64,000 nt of DNA from Actinokineospora sp. NBRC 105648 (GTDB lineage Bacteria; Actinomycetota; Actinomycetes; Mycobacteriales; Pseudonocardiaceae). This document shows positions 1 to 8,422 of this stretch, in pieces. The DNA lies in contig NZ_BSTR01000007.1 of assembly GCF_030269645.1 (NCBI RefSeq), positions 85,061 through 149,060 on the forward strand, read 5' to 3'. The position numbers and the translations under genes were made by a program. How positions within the stretch are numbered: the stretch's first letter is position 1; each line of letters begins with the position of its first letter. The notes beneath the pieces are model-generated. The model made no database searches, was not told where the DNA came from, and saw only the letters and a program-made list of their open reading frames with translations.

Positions 1-423
1 GACCCGGAGGGGAAGGCGGCCGCGTTCGCCCAGTTGCGGCAGCTGGTGAACGCCGCGTCCCCGGACGCGATCGTGCTGGCCCGGTTCATGCAGGTGGTGC
101 CGCCCGAGCTGTGCGCGGAGTGGTCGGGTCGGGCGCTCAACATCCACCACAGCTTCCTGCCCTCCTTCATCGGGGCGCGCCCCTACCACCAGGCCCACAA
201 GCGCGGGGTGAAGCTGATCGGCGCGACCTGCCACTACGTGACCGCCGAGCTGGACCAGGGGCCGATCGTGGAGCAGGGCGTGATCCGGGTGGACCACGGC
301 GACTCGGTCGCGGACATGGTGCGCAAGGGCCGCGACATCGAGAAGGTGGTGTTGGCGCGCGCGCTGCGCGCACACCTGGAGAGCCGGGTTCTGGTGCACG
401 GGAACAAGACCGTGGTGCTCTGA
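1..423 (+). CDS. purU: Formyltetrahydrofolate deformylase PurU, C-terminal part
   Basis: The reading frame is open from the first base, so the 5' end lies outside the window; about 140 codons are present. PurU hydrolyses 10-formyl-THF to formate and THF, which balances the one-carbon pool and supplies formate to PurT. The visible part is the formyltransferase-fold domain: NIHHSFLPSF carries the conserved Asn and His, GARPYHQAHKRG and LIGATCHYV follow, and ELDQGPI carries the catalytic Asp. The C-terminal end matches the usual family end. The N-terminal ACT domain would be upstream and is not seen. No partner gene follows in the same direction closely enough to suggest an operon. Family assignment is secure. 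Confidence 0.93.
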   Translation, partial: DPEGKAAAFAQLRQLVNAASPDAIVLARFMQVVPPELCAEWSGRALNIHHSFLPSFIGARPYHQAHKRGVKLIGATCHYVTAELDQGPIVEQGVIRVDHGDSVADMVRKGRDIEKVVLARALRAHLESRVLVHGNKTVVL

Positions 424-626
424 GACGGACATGTGCCCGCCCGGGCCGGGGAAGTATTGGGGCATCTGGGTTTCCTCTCGGGATCTGTGTCCACCGTACG
501 GTTGGGTTCGGTGGCTGTCATTGCCCCGATAGCATGGGGATAGCCGTTTGACGGGGATTGGTTTATGCGCTACGGGGCCGCTAATTCGGTTGCCGCACAA
601 CGCATGCGGGGAGGAACATTCCTCGT

Positions 627-1475
627 GTGAGCACTGGGGATGTCCGCACCGCGACCGTGAGACCGCTGTCCACTACCGACCTCGATGCCTGCCTGGCGCT
701 GGCGCAGGACCGGGAGTGGCCCTACGAAGACCGCAAGTGGGAGTACCTGCTCCGGGTTGGCCAGGGCTACGGCATCGACGGGCCGGACGGCCTGGCCGCC
801 TCCGCGATCCGCACCACCTCGGGCGACCTGGCGGCCATCAGCATGGTGCTGGTGGCCGCCCGGTTCGCCGGGCGCGGGCTGGGCGAGCGGATCATGCGGC
901 ACGCGGTCGCCGAGTCCGGCTCGGCGACCGTCCACCTGCACGCGACGCCCGCGGGCAGGCGCCTCTACGAGAAGTTGGACTTCCGCGTCCTCGCCGACGT
1001 CACGGCGTTCACCGGGACGCTGCGAGCCCCGGCCACCGACCGAACCCGCCGGGCGACGCCCGCGGACCTGCCCGCCATCCTCGACCTCGACCGCCCGGCG
1101 TTCGGCGCGGACCGGTCCAACGTCCTCTCCGGACTCTTCGACTTCGCCGACCACGTGCGCGTGCTGGAGCGCGGCGGCCGGATCACCGGCTACGCCGCGG
1201 CGTGGCGCGCGGGCGAGTCCCTGCCCACCACGATCATCGGACCGGTCGTCGCCGACGACGTGGCCGAAGCCCGCGCCCTGATCACCGACCTGGCCGCCGA
1301 CTCCGGCGGCCCGGTCCGGATCGATCTCGACCGCGCGAACACCGGCCTGGTCGACTGGGCCGCCGAGCACGGGCTGGCCCCGAGTTTCCACGTCAACCTG
1401 ATGAGTGTCGACGGTCGCCCGCTACCGGGCGACCGTCGTCGCGTTCACGCCCCGTTCATGCAGGCGCTCGGCTAA
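627..1475 (+). CDS. GNAT family N-acetyltransferase (two-domain)
   Basis: This is a cytosolic acyl-CoA-dependent acyltransferase of 282 residues; the substrate cannot be told. The acetyl-CoA pyrophosphate loop is visible at about residues 79-90 (RFAGRGLGERIM), inside a first GNAT fold of about 10-140. A second, GNAT-like half (about 145-282) lacks an obvious motif A, as in the double-domain members of the family. The GTG start at 627 is preceded by a GGGGAGGA ribosome site about 10 nt upstream. It stands alone, convergent with the oxidoreductase at 1513. Confidence 0.85.
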   Translation: MSTGDVRTATVRPLSTTDLDACLALAQDREWPYEDRKWEYLLRVGQGYGIDGPDGLAASAIRTTSGDLAAISMVLVAARFAGRGLGERIMRHAVAESGSATVHLHATPAGRRLYEKLDFRVLADVTAFTGTLRAPATDRTRRATPADLPAILDLDRPAFGADRSNVLSGLFDFADHVRVLERGGRITGYAAAWRAGESLPTTIIGPVVADDVAEARALITDLAADSGGPVRIDLDRANTGLVDWAAEHGLAPSFHVNLMSVDGRPLPGDRRRVHAPFMQALG

Positions 1476-1512
1476 GCGCCTTCCTGAGGGTCAGAGACTC
1501 GTTCCAACGCCA

Positions 1513-2514
1513 CTAGACCAGCGACACCAGCATCTTGCCGGTGTTGGCCCCGCCCAACATGTCGGTGAACGCCGTAGGCGCGTTCCGCAAGCCCTCGACG
1601 ACGGTCTCGGCGTACCGCAGCTCCCCGGACCGCACCCACGCGCCGACCTCCCGCAAGAACTCCGCGCGGCGGTCGTAGTGGTCGCGCACCAGCATCCCGC
1701 GGATGGTGAGCCGCTTGCCGACCACCTTCATCAGGTTGCGGGGCGCGGCAGGGGGTTCGGCGGCGTTGTACTGGGAGATCATCCCGCAGACCGTGACCCG
1801 CCCGTGCAGCGTCAGCGACTCGATCGCGGCTTCCAGGTGGTGACCACCGACGTTGTCGAAGTACAGGTCGATGCCGTCCGGCGCCGCGGCGGCCAGTTGC
1901 TCCACCACTGGGGCGGTCCGGTAGTTGAATGCGGCGTCGAAGCGCAGTTCATCGAGCAGGTAACGCACCTTGTCGTCACTACCGGCGCTACCGATGACCC
2001 TCTTAGCGCCGCGCAGCCGCGCGACCTGCCCCACCACGCTGCCGACCGCACCCGCCGCAGCTGAGACGAAGACGGTGTCGTTGGGTCGGAACGACCCGAT
2101 GTCCAAGAGACCGACGTAAGCGGTAAGACCTGGCATACCCAGCACGCCGAGGTACGCGGACAGCGGAGCCAGGGAGGGGTCCACCGGAACCGCCTGGCTC
2201 GCGTCGACGATCGCGTACTCCCGCCAGCCGAGCTCGTGCAGCACGAAGTCACCGGGGCGCAGAGAGTCCACTGTGGTGGAAACCACCTCGCCGACGGCGC
2301 CCCCGTGCAGCGGTTCGCCGATCTCGTACGGTGGCGCGTAAGACTTGGCGTCGTTCATCCGCCCGCGCATGTACGGGTCGACGCTCATCACGTGGTTGCG
2401 CACGAGAACCTGTCCAGGACCGGGCTCGGCTACCGCGACGGACACGATGTCGAAGTCCCCCGGCTGAGGCTTGCCAACCGGGCGGGCAGCGAGGTGGATC
2501 TCCAACCCCTGCAT
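1513..2514 (-). CDS. NADP-dependent MDR oxidoreductase (PTGR/CurA-like)
   Basis: This is a 333-residue, zinc-free medium-chain reductase of the leukotriene B4 12-hydroxydehydrogenase/CurA/YncB type, which reduces activated double bonds with NADPH. Visible are the N-terminal GroES-like part with DPYMRGRM, the Rossmann stretch AGAVGSVVGQVARLRG, and LYFDNVGG, all characteristic of this subfamily. The frame stays open upstream, but the ATG at 2514 is chosen because a perfect AAGGAGGT site (2522-2529) sits 8 nt before it, inside the 3' end of the upstream SRPBCC gene. The two genes are probably co-transcribed. Physiological substrate unknown. Confidence 0.88.
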   Translation of the reverse strand: MQGLEIHLAARPVGKPQPGDFDIVSVAVAEPGPGQVLVRNHVMSVDPYMRGRMNDAKSYAPPYEIGEPLHGGAVGEVVSTTVDSLRPGDFVLHELGWREYAIVDASQAVPVDPSLAPLSAYLGVLGMPGLTAYVGLLDIGSFRPNDTVFVSAAAGAVGSVVGQVARLRGAKRVIGSAGSDDKVRYLLDELRFDAAFNYRTAPVVEQLAAAAPDGIDLYFDNVGGHHLEAAIESLTLHGRVTVCGMISQYNAAEPPAAPRNLMKVVGKRLTIRGMLVRDHYDRRAEFLREVGAWVRSGELRYAETVVEGLRNAPTAFTDMLGGANTGKMLVSLV

Positions 2515-2518
2515 CCTC

Positions 2519-2956
2519 TTAGACCTCCTTCGCCAGGTTGGCCAAGAGCTCGTCATGGATGCGCTTAAGACCGGCAGGTGCGAAGAGGCGCTCGAAGAAG
2601 CCCCCGATGCCGTTGGCGCCTTCCCAGGTGGTGGCGATGCGCACGGTCGAGGTGTCACCAGAACCGTCAACGGTCCAGGTGGTGATAAGAGTGGAGTTGC
2701 GGTCGGCCTCGACCAGGGTGCCCGGCTGGGGAGCGGTTACCGCTACCAGGCAGTCGCGGACGCGCTTGCTGGTCGCCTGGAGCTTCCAGTGCACCTCGGT
2801 GCCCGCGCCGGTGCCGCCCGCGCGGACCTCGTACTCGCTGAAGTGCGGGGTCAGGATCCGGGAGCGCACCCCCTGGTAGTCGGCGACGGCGGCGCGGACC
2901 CGGTCGACGGGGGCGGCGATGGTCCGCTCAGCGAGTGCCTGCACCTGGTTCATCAT
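2519..2956 (-). CDS. SRPBCC family (polyketide cyclase/dehydrase-like) protein
   Basis: A 145-residue START/SRPBCC-fold protein: a small helix-grip domain that binds hydrophobic ligands. The pattern is a beta-rich centre (TEVHWKLQA, TTWTVDGSG) with a C-terminal helix (GLKRIHDELLANLAKEV), typical of Polyketide_cyc2 members. Two ATG codons are adjacent at 2956 and 2953; the GGAGA upstream lies so close that 2953 is also possible. The stop is 4 nt before the start of the MDR oxidoreductase and carries that gene's ribosome site, so the pair is an operon. Ligand and role unknown. Confidence 0.8.
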   Translation of the reverse strand: MMNQVQALAERTIAAPVDRVRAAVADYQGVRSRILTPHFSEYEVRAGGTGAGTEVHWKLQATSKRVRDCLVAVTAPQPGTLVEADRNSTLITTWTVDGSGDTSTVRIATTWEGANGIGGFFERLFAPAGLKRIHDELLANLAKEV

Positions 2957-2996
2957 TCTCCGTACGTCGGCGACCGGGCATCCGTAGGCTACCGGC

Positions 2997-4109
2997 GTGC
3001 GGATGGAAATCGTCGATGTGGACGGCCTGCGCCGTCACCGTGCCGAGGGACGCGACCTGCGGAAGGTAACGCTGACCCGGCTGGACCTGACAGACCCGGC
3101 CGACGACCAGCTCTTGCGCACCGCGCTCGACGGCGCGGTGCTCCTGGGTTGCACGTTGCGCCCGGAGACCCAACGGCGGGCGCAGGCGGCCGGGGCGCTC
3201 TTGTTCCCGATCGTCCCCGGGCTGCCGTACGAGGTCTACCGCTCGCACCTCTATACGTGCGCAGAACTCTTCGCCGGGTTCGACCCCTCGCGCCCAGAGT
3301 CCTACGCGGACACACCGGACGCGCGGATTTACCGGCACACCAAGGACCAAGGACGGCTGCCCGACCCGTTGCACGCCTTGGCCGAGCGGTTGCATGACCA
3401 CGGGATCACCGAGGCGTTGAACGAGGCTCTTGTCGGTGCACCGATCGCCGTGATGGGTGGTCACGCGCTCGCGCGCGGCACCGCGGGCTACCGCAACGCG
3501 GTAGAGCTGGGCGTACTGCTCGGCAAGGCAGGCTTCACTGTGCTGACAGGTGGCGGCCCAGGCGCCATGGAGGCAGTGCCGCTCGGCGTCCGCCTAGGCG
3601 ACATGTCCACTGTGGACGACGTACTGGCGCGTTTGGCCGTAGTGCCAGGTTTCGGCGCGGATCCCACCGAGATTGGTCGATGGCTGGCCGCAGGGCTGTC
3701 GGTAGACCTACCGAGCGGCGGTAAAGCACGGACGATCGGTATTCCTACCTGGTTCTACGGTCACGAGCCGCCGAACCCGTTCTGCGAGCTGCACGCCAAG
3801 TACTTCGCCAACTCGGTACGCGAAGACGGCCTTCTCACCGTCGCCACGGGCGGTGTCGTCTACACGCCCGGGAGCGCCGGGACCGTGCAAGAGGTTATGC
3901 AGGACTACACGCAAAACCACTACGGCTCCGTGGGGCCACCCGCGCCGATGGTCTTCCTGGGCAGCCAGTTCTGGCTGGAGGAGGTACCCGCGGTCGAACT
4001 GGTCCGCAAGCTCGCCAGGGGTCGCGAGGCGGAGCGGTGGATCACGGTGACCGACGACGCGGCCGAGGCCGTCGCCTTCCTGGAGTCCTACGCCGCCCAG
4101 CAGCAGTAG
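2997..4109 (+). CDS. LOG family protein with N-terminal extension
   Basis: A 370-residue Rossmann-like protein of the LOG/lysine-decarboxylase-like superfamily, whose characterised members are phosphoribohydrolases acting on nucleoside monophosphates. The diagnostic GGGPGAMEA lies at about 185-193 and a variant of the PGGxGTxxE motif, GSAGTVQE, at about 292-299. About 140 residues precede the core, so it is nearly twice the length of the small LOG enzymes and closer to the PpnN-type long members. GTG at 2997 and ATG at 3003 are both possible starts. It is divergent from the SRPBCC operon, 40 bp away. Whether it makes free cytokinin-like bases or degrades nucleotides cannot be read from sequence. 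Confidence 0.8.
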   Translation: MRMEIVDVDGLRRHRAEGRDLRKVTLTRLDLTDPADDQLLRTALDGAVLLGCTLRPETQRRAQAAGALLFPIVPGLPYEVYRSHLYTCAELFAGFDPSRPESYADTPDARIYRHTKDQGRLPDPLHALAERLHDHGITEALNEALVGAPIAVMGGHALARGTAGYRNAVELGVLLGKAGFTVLTGGGPGAMEAVPLGVRLGDMSTVDDVLARLAVVPGFGADPTEIGRWLAAGLSVDLPSGGKARTIGIPTWFYGHEPPNPFCELHAKYFANSVREDGLLTVATGGVVYTPGSAGTVQEVMQDYTQNHYGSVGPPAPMVFLGSQFWLEEVPAVELVRKLARGREAERWITVTDDAAEAVAFLESYAAQQQ

Positions 4110-4122
4110 CCAGGCGGGGCAA

Positions 4123-4156
4123 GCCGTAGCGGGCAAGGGTTTGCACCCGCTACGGC
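4123..4156. terminator. Hairpin between convergent genes
   Basis: A perfect 11-bp stem (GCCGTAGCGGG at 4123-4133 with CCCGCTACGGC at 4146-4156) around a 12-nt loop lies 14 nt after the LOG gene and 27 nt before the response regulator stop. It could end both transcripts. No long U-tract follows, as is usual for actinomycete terminators. Confidence 0.6.
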
Positions 4157-4182
4157 CAGGCGCCGACTTGCGAGGGCAGCGC

Positions 4183-4875
4183 CTAGTCGAGCAGGCCCGC
4201 GCGCTGGGCCAGGACGGCCGCGGTGACTCGGTTCGAGCAGCCGGTCGCGGCGAGGATCTCCGAGACGTAGCCGCGGACGGTGGAGTCCGACAGCCGCAGC
4301 TCGTCGGCGATCTCGCCGTTGCTGCGGCCCATGCCCACCAGGCGCAGGACGTCGCGCAGCCGGGCGGAGAGCCGGGCCACCTCGGCGGCGGCACCGATCC
4401 GGTCGAGGTGGTGGGTGGCCAGGTGGCCCATCAGGTCGTTGGTCAGGGTCGGGTCGAGCACCGCGCCCCCGGTGGCCGCCACGCGCACCGCGCGCACGAG
4501 CTCGGCGGGGTCGACGTGCTTGAGCAGGAACCCCTTGGCGCCCAGGCGCAGCGCGGTGGCCACGGCTTGGTCGGCGTGGAACGTGGTGAGCACGACGACC
4601 GCCGGGACCCGCGGGTAGCGGCGCAGCTCGCGCAGCGTGTCCAGGCCGTCCATCCGCGGCATCCGCAGGTCCAGCAGCAGCACGTCGAGGTCCTGGGTGC
4701 GCACCAGCTCCAGCGCCTCGGCGCCGTCGGCACCCTCGGCCACGACCGCGAGGTCGGCCGCCCCGGCGAGGATCTTGGCCACGAACGAGCGCGCCATCGG
4801 CTCGTCGTCGACGATGCCGACCCGGATCGTCGCCCGCTCGAGCGCCGTCCCGCTTGCCTCGACCTGCGTCGTCAC
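4183..4875 (-). CDS. NarL/FixJ-type response regulator
   Basis: A 230-residue two-component response regulator. The receiver domain (about 17-135) has the acidic pocket DDE at 23-25, the phospho-acceptor Asp69 in VLLLDLRMPRMDG, the switch Thr97/98 and Lys119. A LuxR-type helix-turn-helix follows at about 165-225 (SNGEIADELRLSDSTVRGYVSEIL). No histidine kinase gene is adjacent, so it is an orphan in this window and its signal is unknown. It probably binds DNA as a dimer after phosphorylation. The start at 4875 gives a normal receiver; about 110 bp separate it from the YbaK gene. Confidence 0.9.
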   Translation of the reverse strand: MTTQVEASGTALERATIRVGIVDDEPMARSFVAKILAGAADLAVVAEGADGAEALELVRTQDLDVLLLDLRMPRMDGLDTLRELRRYPRVPAVVVLTTFHADQAVATALRLGAKGFLLKHVDPAELVRAVRVAATGGAVLDPTLTNDLMGHLATHHLDRIGAAAEVARLSARLRDVLRLVGMGRSNGEIADELRLSDSTVRGYVSEILAATGCSNRVTAAVLAQRAGLLD

Positions 4876-4987
4876 CGCTCTCCCCTTTCGCCCGGTTACC
4901 GCGCGTATGCAAGCACAGGAACCCGGCCCGCGACAGGGATTGTGGCCTCAACCCGACGATAGTCGGGTGCAACGCCGCTCGTTCGGG

Positions 4988-5527
4988 CTATCGGGCGAGC
5001 CCGTCGACCACCTCGGCGCCGGGGAGCGCGGCGAGCAGGTCGCCGGGCACCAGCAGCTTGCTGCCGCGGATCCCGCTGCCGATCACCAGCTCCGGCGCGG
5101 CGGCCACGGCGGCGTCGATGTAGAGCGGCCAGTCGGCGGGCAGGCCGATCGGGGTGATGCCGCCGTAGGCCATGCCGCTCTGCTCCACCGCGCGCTCCAT
5201 CGGCGCGAACGACGCCTTGCGGACGTCCAGCCGCCTGCGCAGGACCCCGTTGACGTCCGCGCGGGTGGTCGCCAGCACCAGGCACGCGGCCAGCCGCTCG
5301 TCGCCCCCGCGCTTGCCCAGCACCACGACGCAGTTGGCCGACGCGCTCAGCGGCGAACCGTAGTGCGCGCAGAACTCGGCCGTGTCGGCCAGCTCCGGGT
5401 CGATCTCGGCAACGCCGACCCGGCTCACGTCGAGCGCGGCGAGCGCCTTGACCACGGGCTCGGCCAGCAGCTCCGGGTGGTCGGCGGCGGGCAGAACGGT
5501 CAGGCTTCCGGCGATGGTCCAGGTCAC
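4988..5527 (-). CDS. YbaK/EbsC-type aminoacyl-tRNA deacylase-like protein
   Basis: A 179-residue protein of the YbaK/ProX editing-domain family, which hydrolyses mischarged aminoacyl-tRNAs in trans. The family core is seen in NCVVVLGKRGG, the conserved Lys region DVRKASFAP, and GGITPIGLPADWPLYID near the C terminus. The GTG start overlaps the stop of the upstream hydrolase by 4 nt (GTGA), so it is the last gene of a DUF2516-hydrolase-ybaK operon. The tRNA specificity cannot be inferred. Confidence 0.85.
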   Translation of the reverse strand: MTWTIAGSLTVLPAADHPELLAEPVVKALAALDVSRVGVAEIDPELADTAEFCAHYGSPLSASANCVVVLGKRGGDERLAACLVLATTRADVNGVLRRRLDVRKASFAPMERAVEQSGMAYGGITPIGLPADWPLYIDAAVAAAPELVIGSGIRGSKLLVPGDLLAALPGAEVVDGLAR

Positions 5528-6258
5528 GGCTTCGAGGGTAGCGCCAGGAACTCGGCGAGCAGGGCCCGCACCTCGCGCCGGTGGGTGACCAACGGGGCAG
5601 GTGAGTCGAAACGCACGAGCTTCGCGCGGGGGAATGCCGCGGCGGCCTCTTCTGCGGGCTCCGGTGGGTGCAGGCGATCGCCGGTCGCGGCCACCACCAA
5701 GACGTCCGCGCTGACTTCGGCGAGCGCGGCGAGATCAGGCACCGGCACCTGTTCGGCGACGGCGCGCAAGGCGGAACCGAGCCTCATCAACGCGCTGGTG
5801 CGCTCATCCACATAGGTGTCGAGGCCCGAAGGGGTGTCTTGGGCGACAAGCGCGCGTAAGAGGGCTCGGTCGCCAGTCTCTGCCGCGGTAGCCATCTCCA
5901 GCACACGCTTAGCGGATTCGGCTGGACGAGGCCGCGAGATTGCAGCAGGAAGTATCAGCACGACCCGGTCGAGTGTGTCCGGTGCGTTCGCCAAGAGCGT
6001 GCACAACGCCCCGGCACCAAGGGACACGCCGATGGCCTGCCGAGCTCCGGCTAGCGCGGGGGCGAGGTCCGCAGCGATAGCGGGGTAAGTCCAGTAGTCC
6101 GGCGGGGCATCCGGCTCGTCCGCGTGAGAGGGAAGCGTCAGCACTACCCGCGTGCCCGGAAGACCGGACGCCGGTATGCGAGCCTCACCGGCCGTGGCGC
6201 CCAACCCGGGTACGACAACCGTGCGCGGGTCACCCGAGCCGTAGGCCCGGGAGGTCAC
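5524..6258 (-). CDS. Alpha/beta-hydrolase fold protein
   Basis: A 244-residue cytosolic alpha/beta hydrolase. The nucleophile elbow reads GVSLGAG, a serine in a G-x-S-x-G context, and an oxyanion-type VVPGLGA stretch is near the N terminus. A late ATGDRLHPPEPAEE segment probably supplies the acid, and the His is probably in LVTHRREV. The frame remains open far upstream, but the GTG at 6256-6258 overlaps the stop of the DUF2516 gene as GTGA, which fixes the start. It is translationally coupled on both sides. Substrate unknown. Confidence 0.8.
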   Translation of the reverse strand: MTSRAYGSGDPRTVVVPGLGATAGEARIPASGLPGTRVVLTLPSHADEPDAPPDYWTYPAIAADLAPALAGARQAIGVSLGAGALCTLLANAPDTLDRVVLILPAAISRPRPAESAKRVLEMATAAETGDRALLRALVAQDTPSGLDTYVDERTSALMRLGSALRAVAEQVPVPDLAALAEVSADVLVVAATGDRLHPPEPAEEAAAAFPRAKLVRFDSPAPLVTHRREVRALLAEFLALPSKP

Positions 6259-6548
6259 CACCGCTGGCCGCGCTGCACCTCGATCAACTTCGGCCGGACG
6301 TCGACGATGTAGACCAGTGCGGCCACCAGACCGGCCATCCAGAAGATCCACCCGGTACCGGCGAAGCTGAACAGCAGCAGCACGGCGGTGGCGCCCGCGG
6401 TGATGCCGACCCAGGCGGGCTTGGTGAGCCGGTCGGCCGCCGAGTAGGCGTCGGGGCGCTGGAGCAGGGCGTGGATGAGCGCGAAGACGCCGACGGGCAC
6501 GGCTGCCCAATCGATGACACTCAGGATCCACGTCGCTGTCGCAGGCAC
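6255..6548 (-). CDS. DUF2516 family membrane protein
   Basis: A 97-residue integral membrane protein with three hydrophobic segments at about 10-30, 45-65 and 67-85, and a basic C terminus. Length and position fit the DUF2516 family, whose mycobacterial member is Rv0476, directly downstream of hbhA. Here it lies 83 bp after the hbhA-like gene on the same strand, past a hairpin. It overlaps the hydrolase gene by 4 nt. Function unknown. Confidence 0.75.
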   Translation of the reverse strand: MPATATWILSVIDWAAVPVGVFALIHALLQRPDAYSAADRLTKPAWVGITAGATAVLLLFSFAGTGWIFWMAGLVAALVYIVDVRPKLIEVQRGQRW

Positions 6549-6582
6549 GCCACCAGCGTACGTGCGACCCGGGCCCGGACAC

Positions 6583-6620
6583 CACCAAGGCCCCGCAGCG
6601 GCTGCTCCGGGACCTTGGTG
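6583..6620 (-). terminator. Hairpin after hbhA-like gene
   Basis: CACCAAGGCCCCG at 6583-6595 pairs with CGGGACCTTGGTG at 6608-6620 with a single mismatch, just past the stop at 6632. It could end or attenuate the regulator-hbhA transcript before the DUF2516 gene, which would otherwise be read through. Confidence 0.6.
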
Positions 6621-6631
6621 GGTGTCGGTCG

Positions 6632-7276
6632 TCAGTTGTCGGTCGGCTTGCGCGAGTTCGTCGTGGTGCGCACGGCGGGCTTGCGGGCCGGCGTGGTCTT
6701 CGCGGCCACCCGGCGGGAGGCACTGCGGGCCTCGTGCGCGACCTCGTCGCCCGCGTCCAGGACGACCTCCGCGACCTCGGCCGCGACGTCCTCGGCGGTG
6801 TGCGCGGTCTTCTCGCCCACCGAACGGGTCTTGCGGCTCACCCTGGAAAGGACGTCCTCGGCCAGCGTGCGGGCGTCGCCCGCCACGTCGCCGACGCGCT
6901 CCTGTGCGGCCTCGATGGCCTCTTCGAGCTTCTTGACCTGCGGCTGGGCGCGCAGCTTGCCCAGCGCGTCCTCACCCTGCTCGGCGAGCTTCTGGTAGAG
7001 CTTGACCGCCGCGGCGGTGTACTCGTCGACGAGCTTGCGCAGCTCGGCGGGGTCGAGCTTCTCGCGCAGGCTGGAGATGTCGGTCGGCAGCTCGCCCCGG
7101 GTCGCCTCGGCGCGCGTCTTGGCCTTGGTGACCGCGTCGAGCACGGCCTTGGCGGCCAGGTCGCCCGCGCCGAGCGCGGCGAGCAGCGGGGTGCGGGCCT
7201 GCTCGATGGCGGTGTTCACCACGGCCGCGGCCTGCCCACCTGCCTTGCGGACGTCATCGTTGGTCGGCAGCGTCAT
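6632..7276 (-). CDS. Heparin-binding hemagglutinin (HbhA)-like protein
   Basis: A 214-residue, highly charged, helical protein. A central coiled-coil-rich part (about 75-150) is followed by an Ala/Lys/Arg-rich tail (RRVAAKTTPARKPAVRTTTN), as in mycobacterial HbhA, where the Lys-rich tail binds sulfated sugars. Here the tail is shorter and mixed Arg/Lys/Thr. The ATG at 7276 has GAGGAG 8 nt upstream; a GTG 9 nt further up would overlap that site. The start lies inside the 3' end of the XRE regulator gene. Order XRE-hbhA-DUF2516 copies Rv0474-Rv0476. In a free-living actinomycete an adhesin role is unproven; cell-pole or membrane roles are alternatives. Confidence 0.8.
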   Translation of the reverse strand: MTLPTNDDVRKAGGQAAAVVNTAIEQARTPLLAALGAGDLAAKAVLDAVTKAKTRAEATRGELPTDISSLREKLDPAELRKLVDEYTAAAVKLYQKLAEQGEDALGKLRAQPQVKKLEEAIEAAQERVGDVAGDARTLAEDVLSRVSRKTRSVGEKTAHTAEDVAAEVAEVVLDAGDEVAHEARSASRRVAAKTTPARKPAVRTTTNSRKPTDN

Positions 7277-7703
7277 CGTGTTCACTCCTCGGTTCGGCTT
7301 CCACAGTGGACGGCGCCGCTGCGGGTCTGGTGGCTGAGTTCTCGCGGCGGAAGGACTCGTAGATGTCCAACAGCACCTGCTTCTGCCGCTCGGTCAGGTC
7401 GTGGTCGGCGCGCACTGCGTCGGTGACCGGACCCCCGGCCGGGAGGTCGAGGATCCCCGCCTGCACGTAGAGCGCCTCCGCCGAGATCCGCAGCCCCTTG
7501 GCGATCTGCTGCAGGATCTCCGCGCTCGGCTTGCGCAGGCCGCGTTCGATCTGGCTGAGGTAGGGGTTGGACACACCCGCGAGCCGGGCCAGCTGCCGCA
7601 ACGAGATCTTCGCGGTGTTGCGCTGCTGCTTGATGTACTCGCCGATGTCGCGCCCGAGGTCGGCGACCTTGTCGATCGCGCGGCCCTCGCCGTGCTCGTC
7701 CAT
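7254..7703 (-). CDS. XRE-family transcriptional regulator upstream of hbhA
   Basis: A 149-residue DNA-binding protein. The Cro/CI-type helix-turn-helix is clear at about 22-80 (ISLRQLARLAGVSNPYLSQIERG, then SAEILQQIAKGL). The C-terminal part is acidic and low in complexity. It overlaps the start of the hbhA-like gene by about 23 nt, so the two are probably co-expressed. It is the counterpart of mycobacterial Rv0474 by sequence type and gene order. A role in regulating its own operon is likely but not shown. Confidence 0.87.
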   Translation of the reverse strand: MDEHGEGRAIDKVADLGRDIGEYIKQQRNTAKISLRQLARLAGVSNPYLSQIERGLRKPSAEILQQIAKGLRISAEALYVQAGILDLPAGGPVTDAVRADHDLTERQKQVLLDIYESFRRENSATRPAAAPSTVEAEPRSEHDDAADQR

Positions 7704-7915
7704 CCGTTCCTCCTGGTGCCACCGCCGACGCTACGCCCGAGTGCTAGCAGTTGCAAGCACAGTGCTTGCGCAGGTCCGGTGGGGTGAGTCACAGCCGAGC
7801 CGGTCCGTGATCCAGTTCATGGCGCTGGACGACGAGCTCGACCGGATCGCCGCGGGCGCCGACGCCCGACTGGCCTTCGAGGCGAGGTACCCGGTCGCCG
7901 AGTAGAACTGAACCC

Positions 7916-8419
7916 ATGGTCGAACGGATCTCTCCGCCCCTGCAGGGTGACGAACGCGAGACGCTGCGTGCCTTCCTCGACTTCCACCGGGCGACTTTGG
8001 CCCTGAAGTGTGAAGCCCTCGACGACGACGAGTTGCGCCGCCGCTCGTCGCCGCCGTCCACGCTGTCGCTGCTCGGCCTGGTGCGGCACATGGCCGAGGT
8101 GGAGCGGACCTGGTTCCGCCGGGTGATCAACCGCGAGGACATCCCGTTGGTGTGGTCGGACTCCGGCGACTACCAGGCGGCGTTCGATACCTCTGGCGCC
8201 TCGCGCGAGTCGGCCTTCGCGGCGTGGCAGGAAGAGGTCGAGCACGCCCGGCGGATCGAGGCGGCGGCCGAGTCGCTGGAGGTGGTCGGGTACAACGCCA
8301 GGTCGGACACGACCCTGTCGCTGCGGGTGATCATGCTTCACCTGATCCACGAGTACGCCCGGCACAACGGTCACGCCGACCTCCTGCGAGAAGCGATCGA
8401 CGGGACCGTCGGGCCGTAG
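7916..8419 (+). CDS. DinB/DUF664 family protein
   Basis: A 167-residue four-helix-bundle protein of the DinB/DUF664 (mycothiol-transferase-like) superfamily. The metal-binding histidine pattern is visible: VRHMAEVERTWF in the second helix and HLIHEYARHNGHADLLRE near the C terminus. Known relatives are metal-dependent thiol S-transferases using mycothiol or bacillithiol. The ATG at 7916 has no clear ribosome site. It is convergent with, and 3 bp from, the MFS gene. Confidence 0.85.
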   Translation: MVERISPPLQGDERETLRAFLDFHRATLALKCEALDDDELRRRSSPPSTLSLLGLVRHMAEVERTWFRRVINREDIPLVWSDSGDYQAAFDTSGASRESAFAAWQEEVEHARRIEAAAESLEVVGYNARSDTTLSLRVIMLHLIHEYARHNGHADLLREAIDGTVGP

Positions 8420-8422
8420 ACA

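Noticed and set aside
7807-7905. Short plus-strand frame ending in FEARYPVAE before the DinB gene
   Set aside because: Only about 28-32 codons with no ribosome site. It might be the tail of a decayed gene but nothing in the sequence supports a function.
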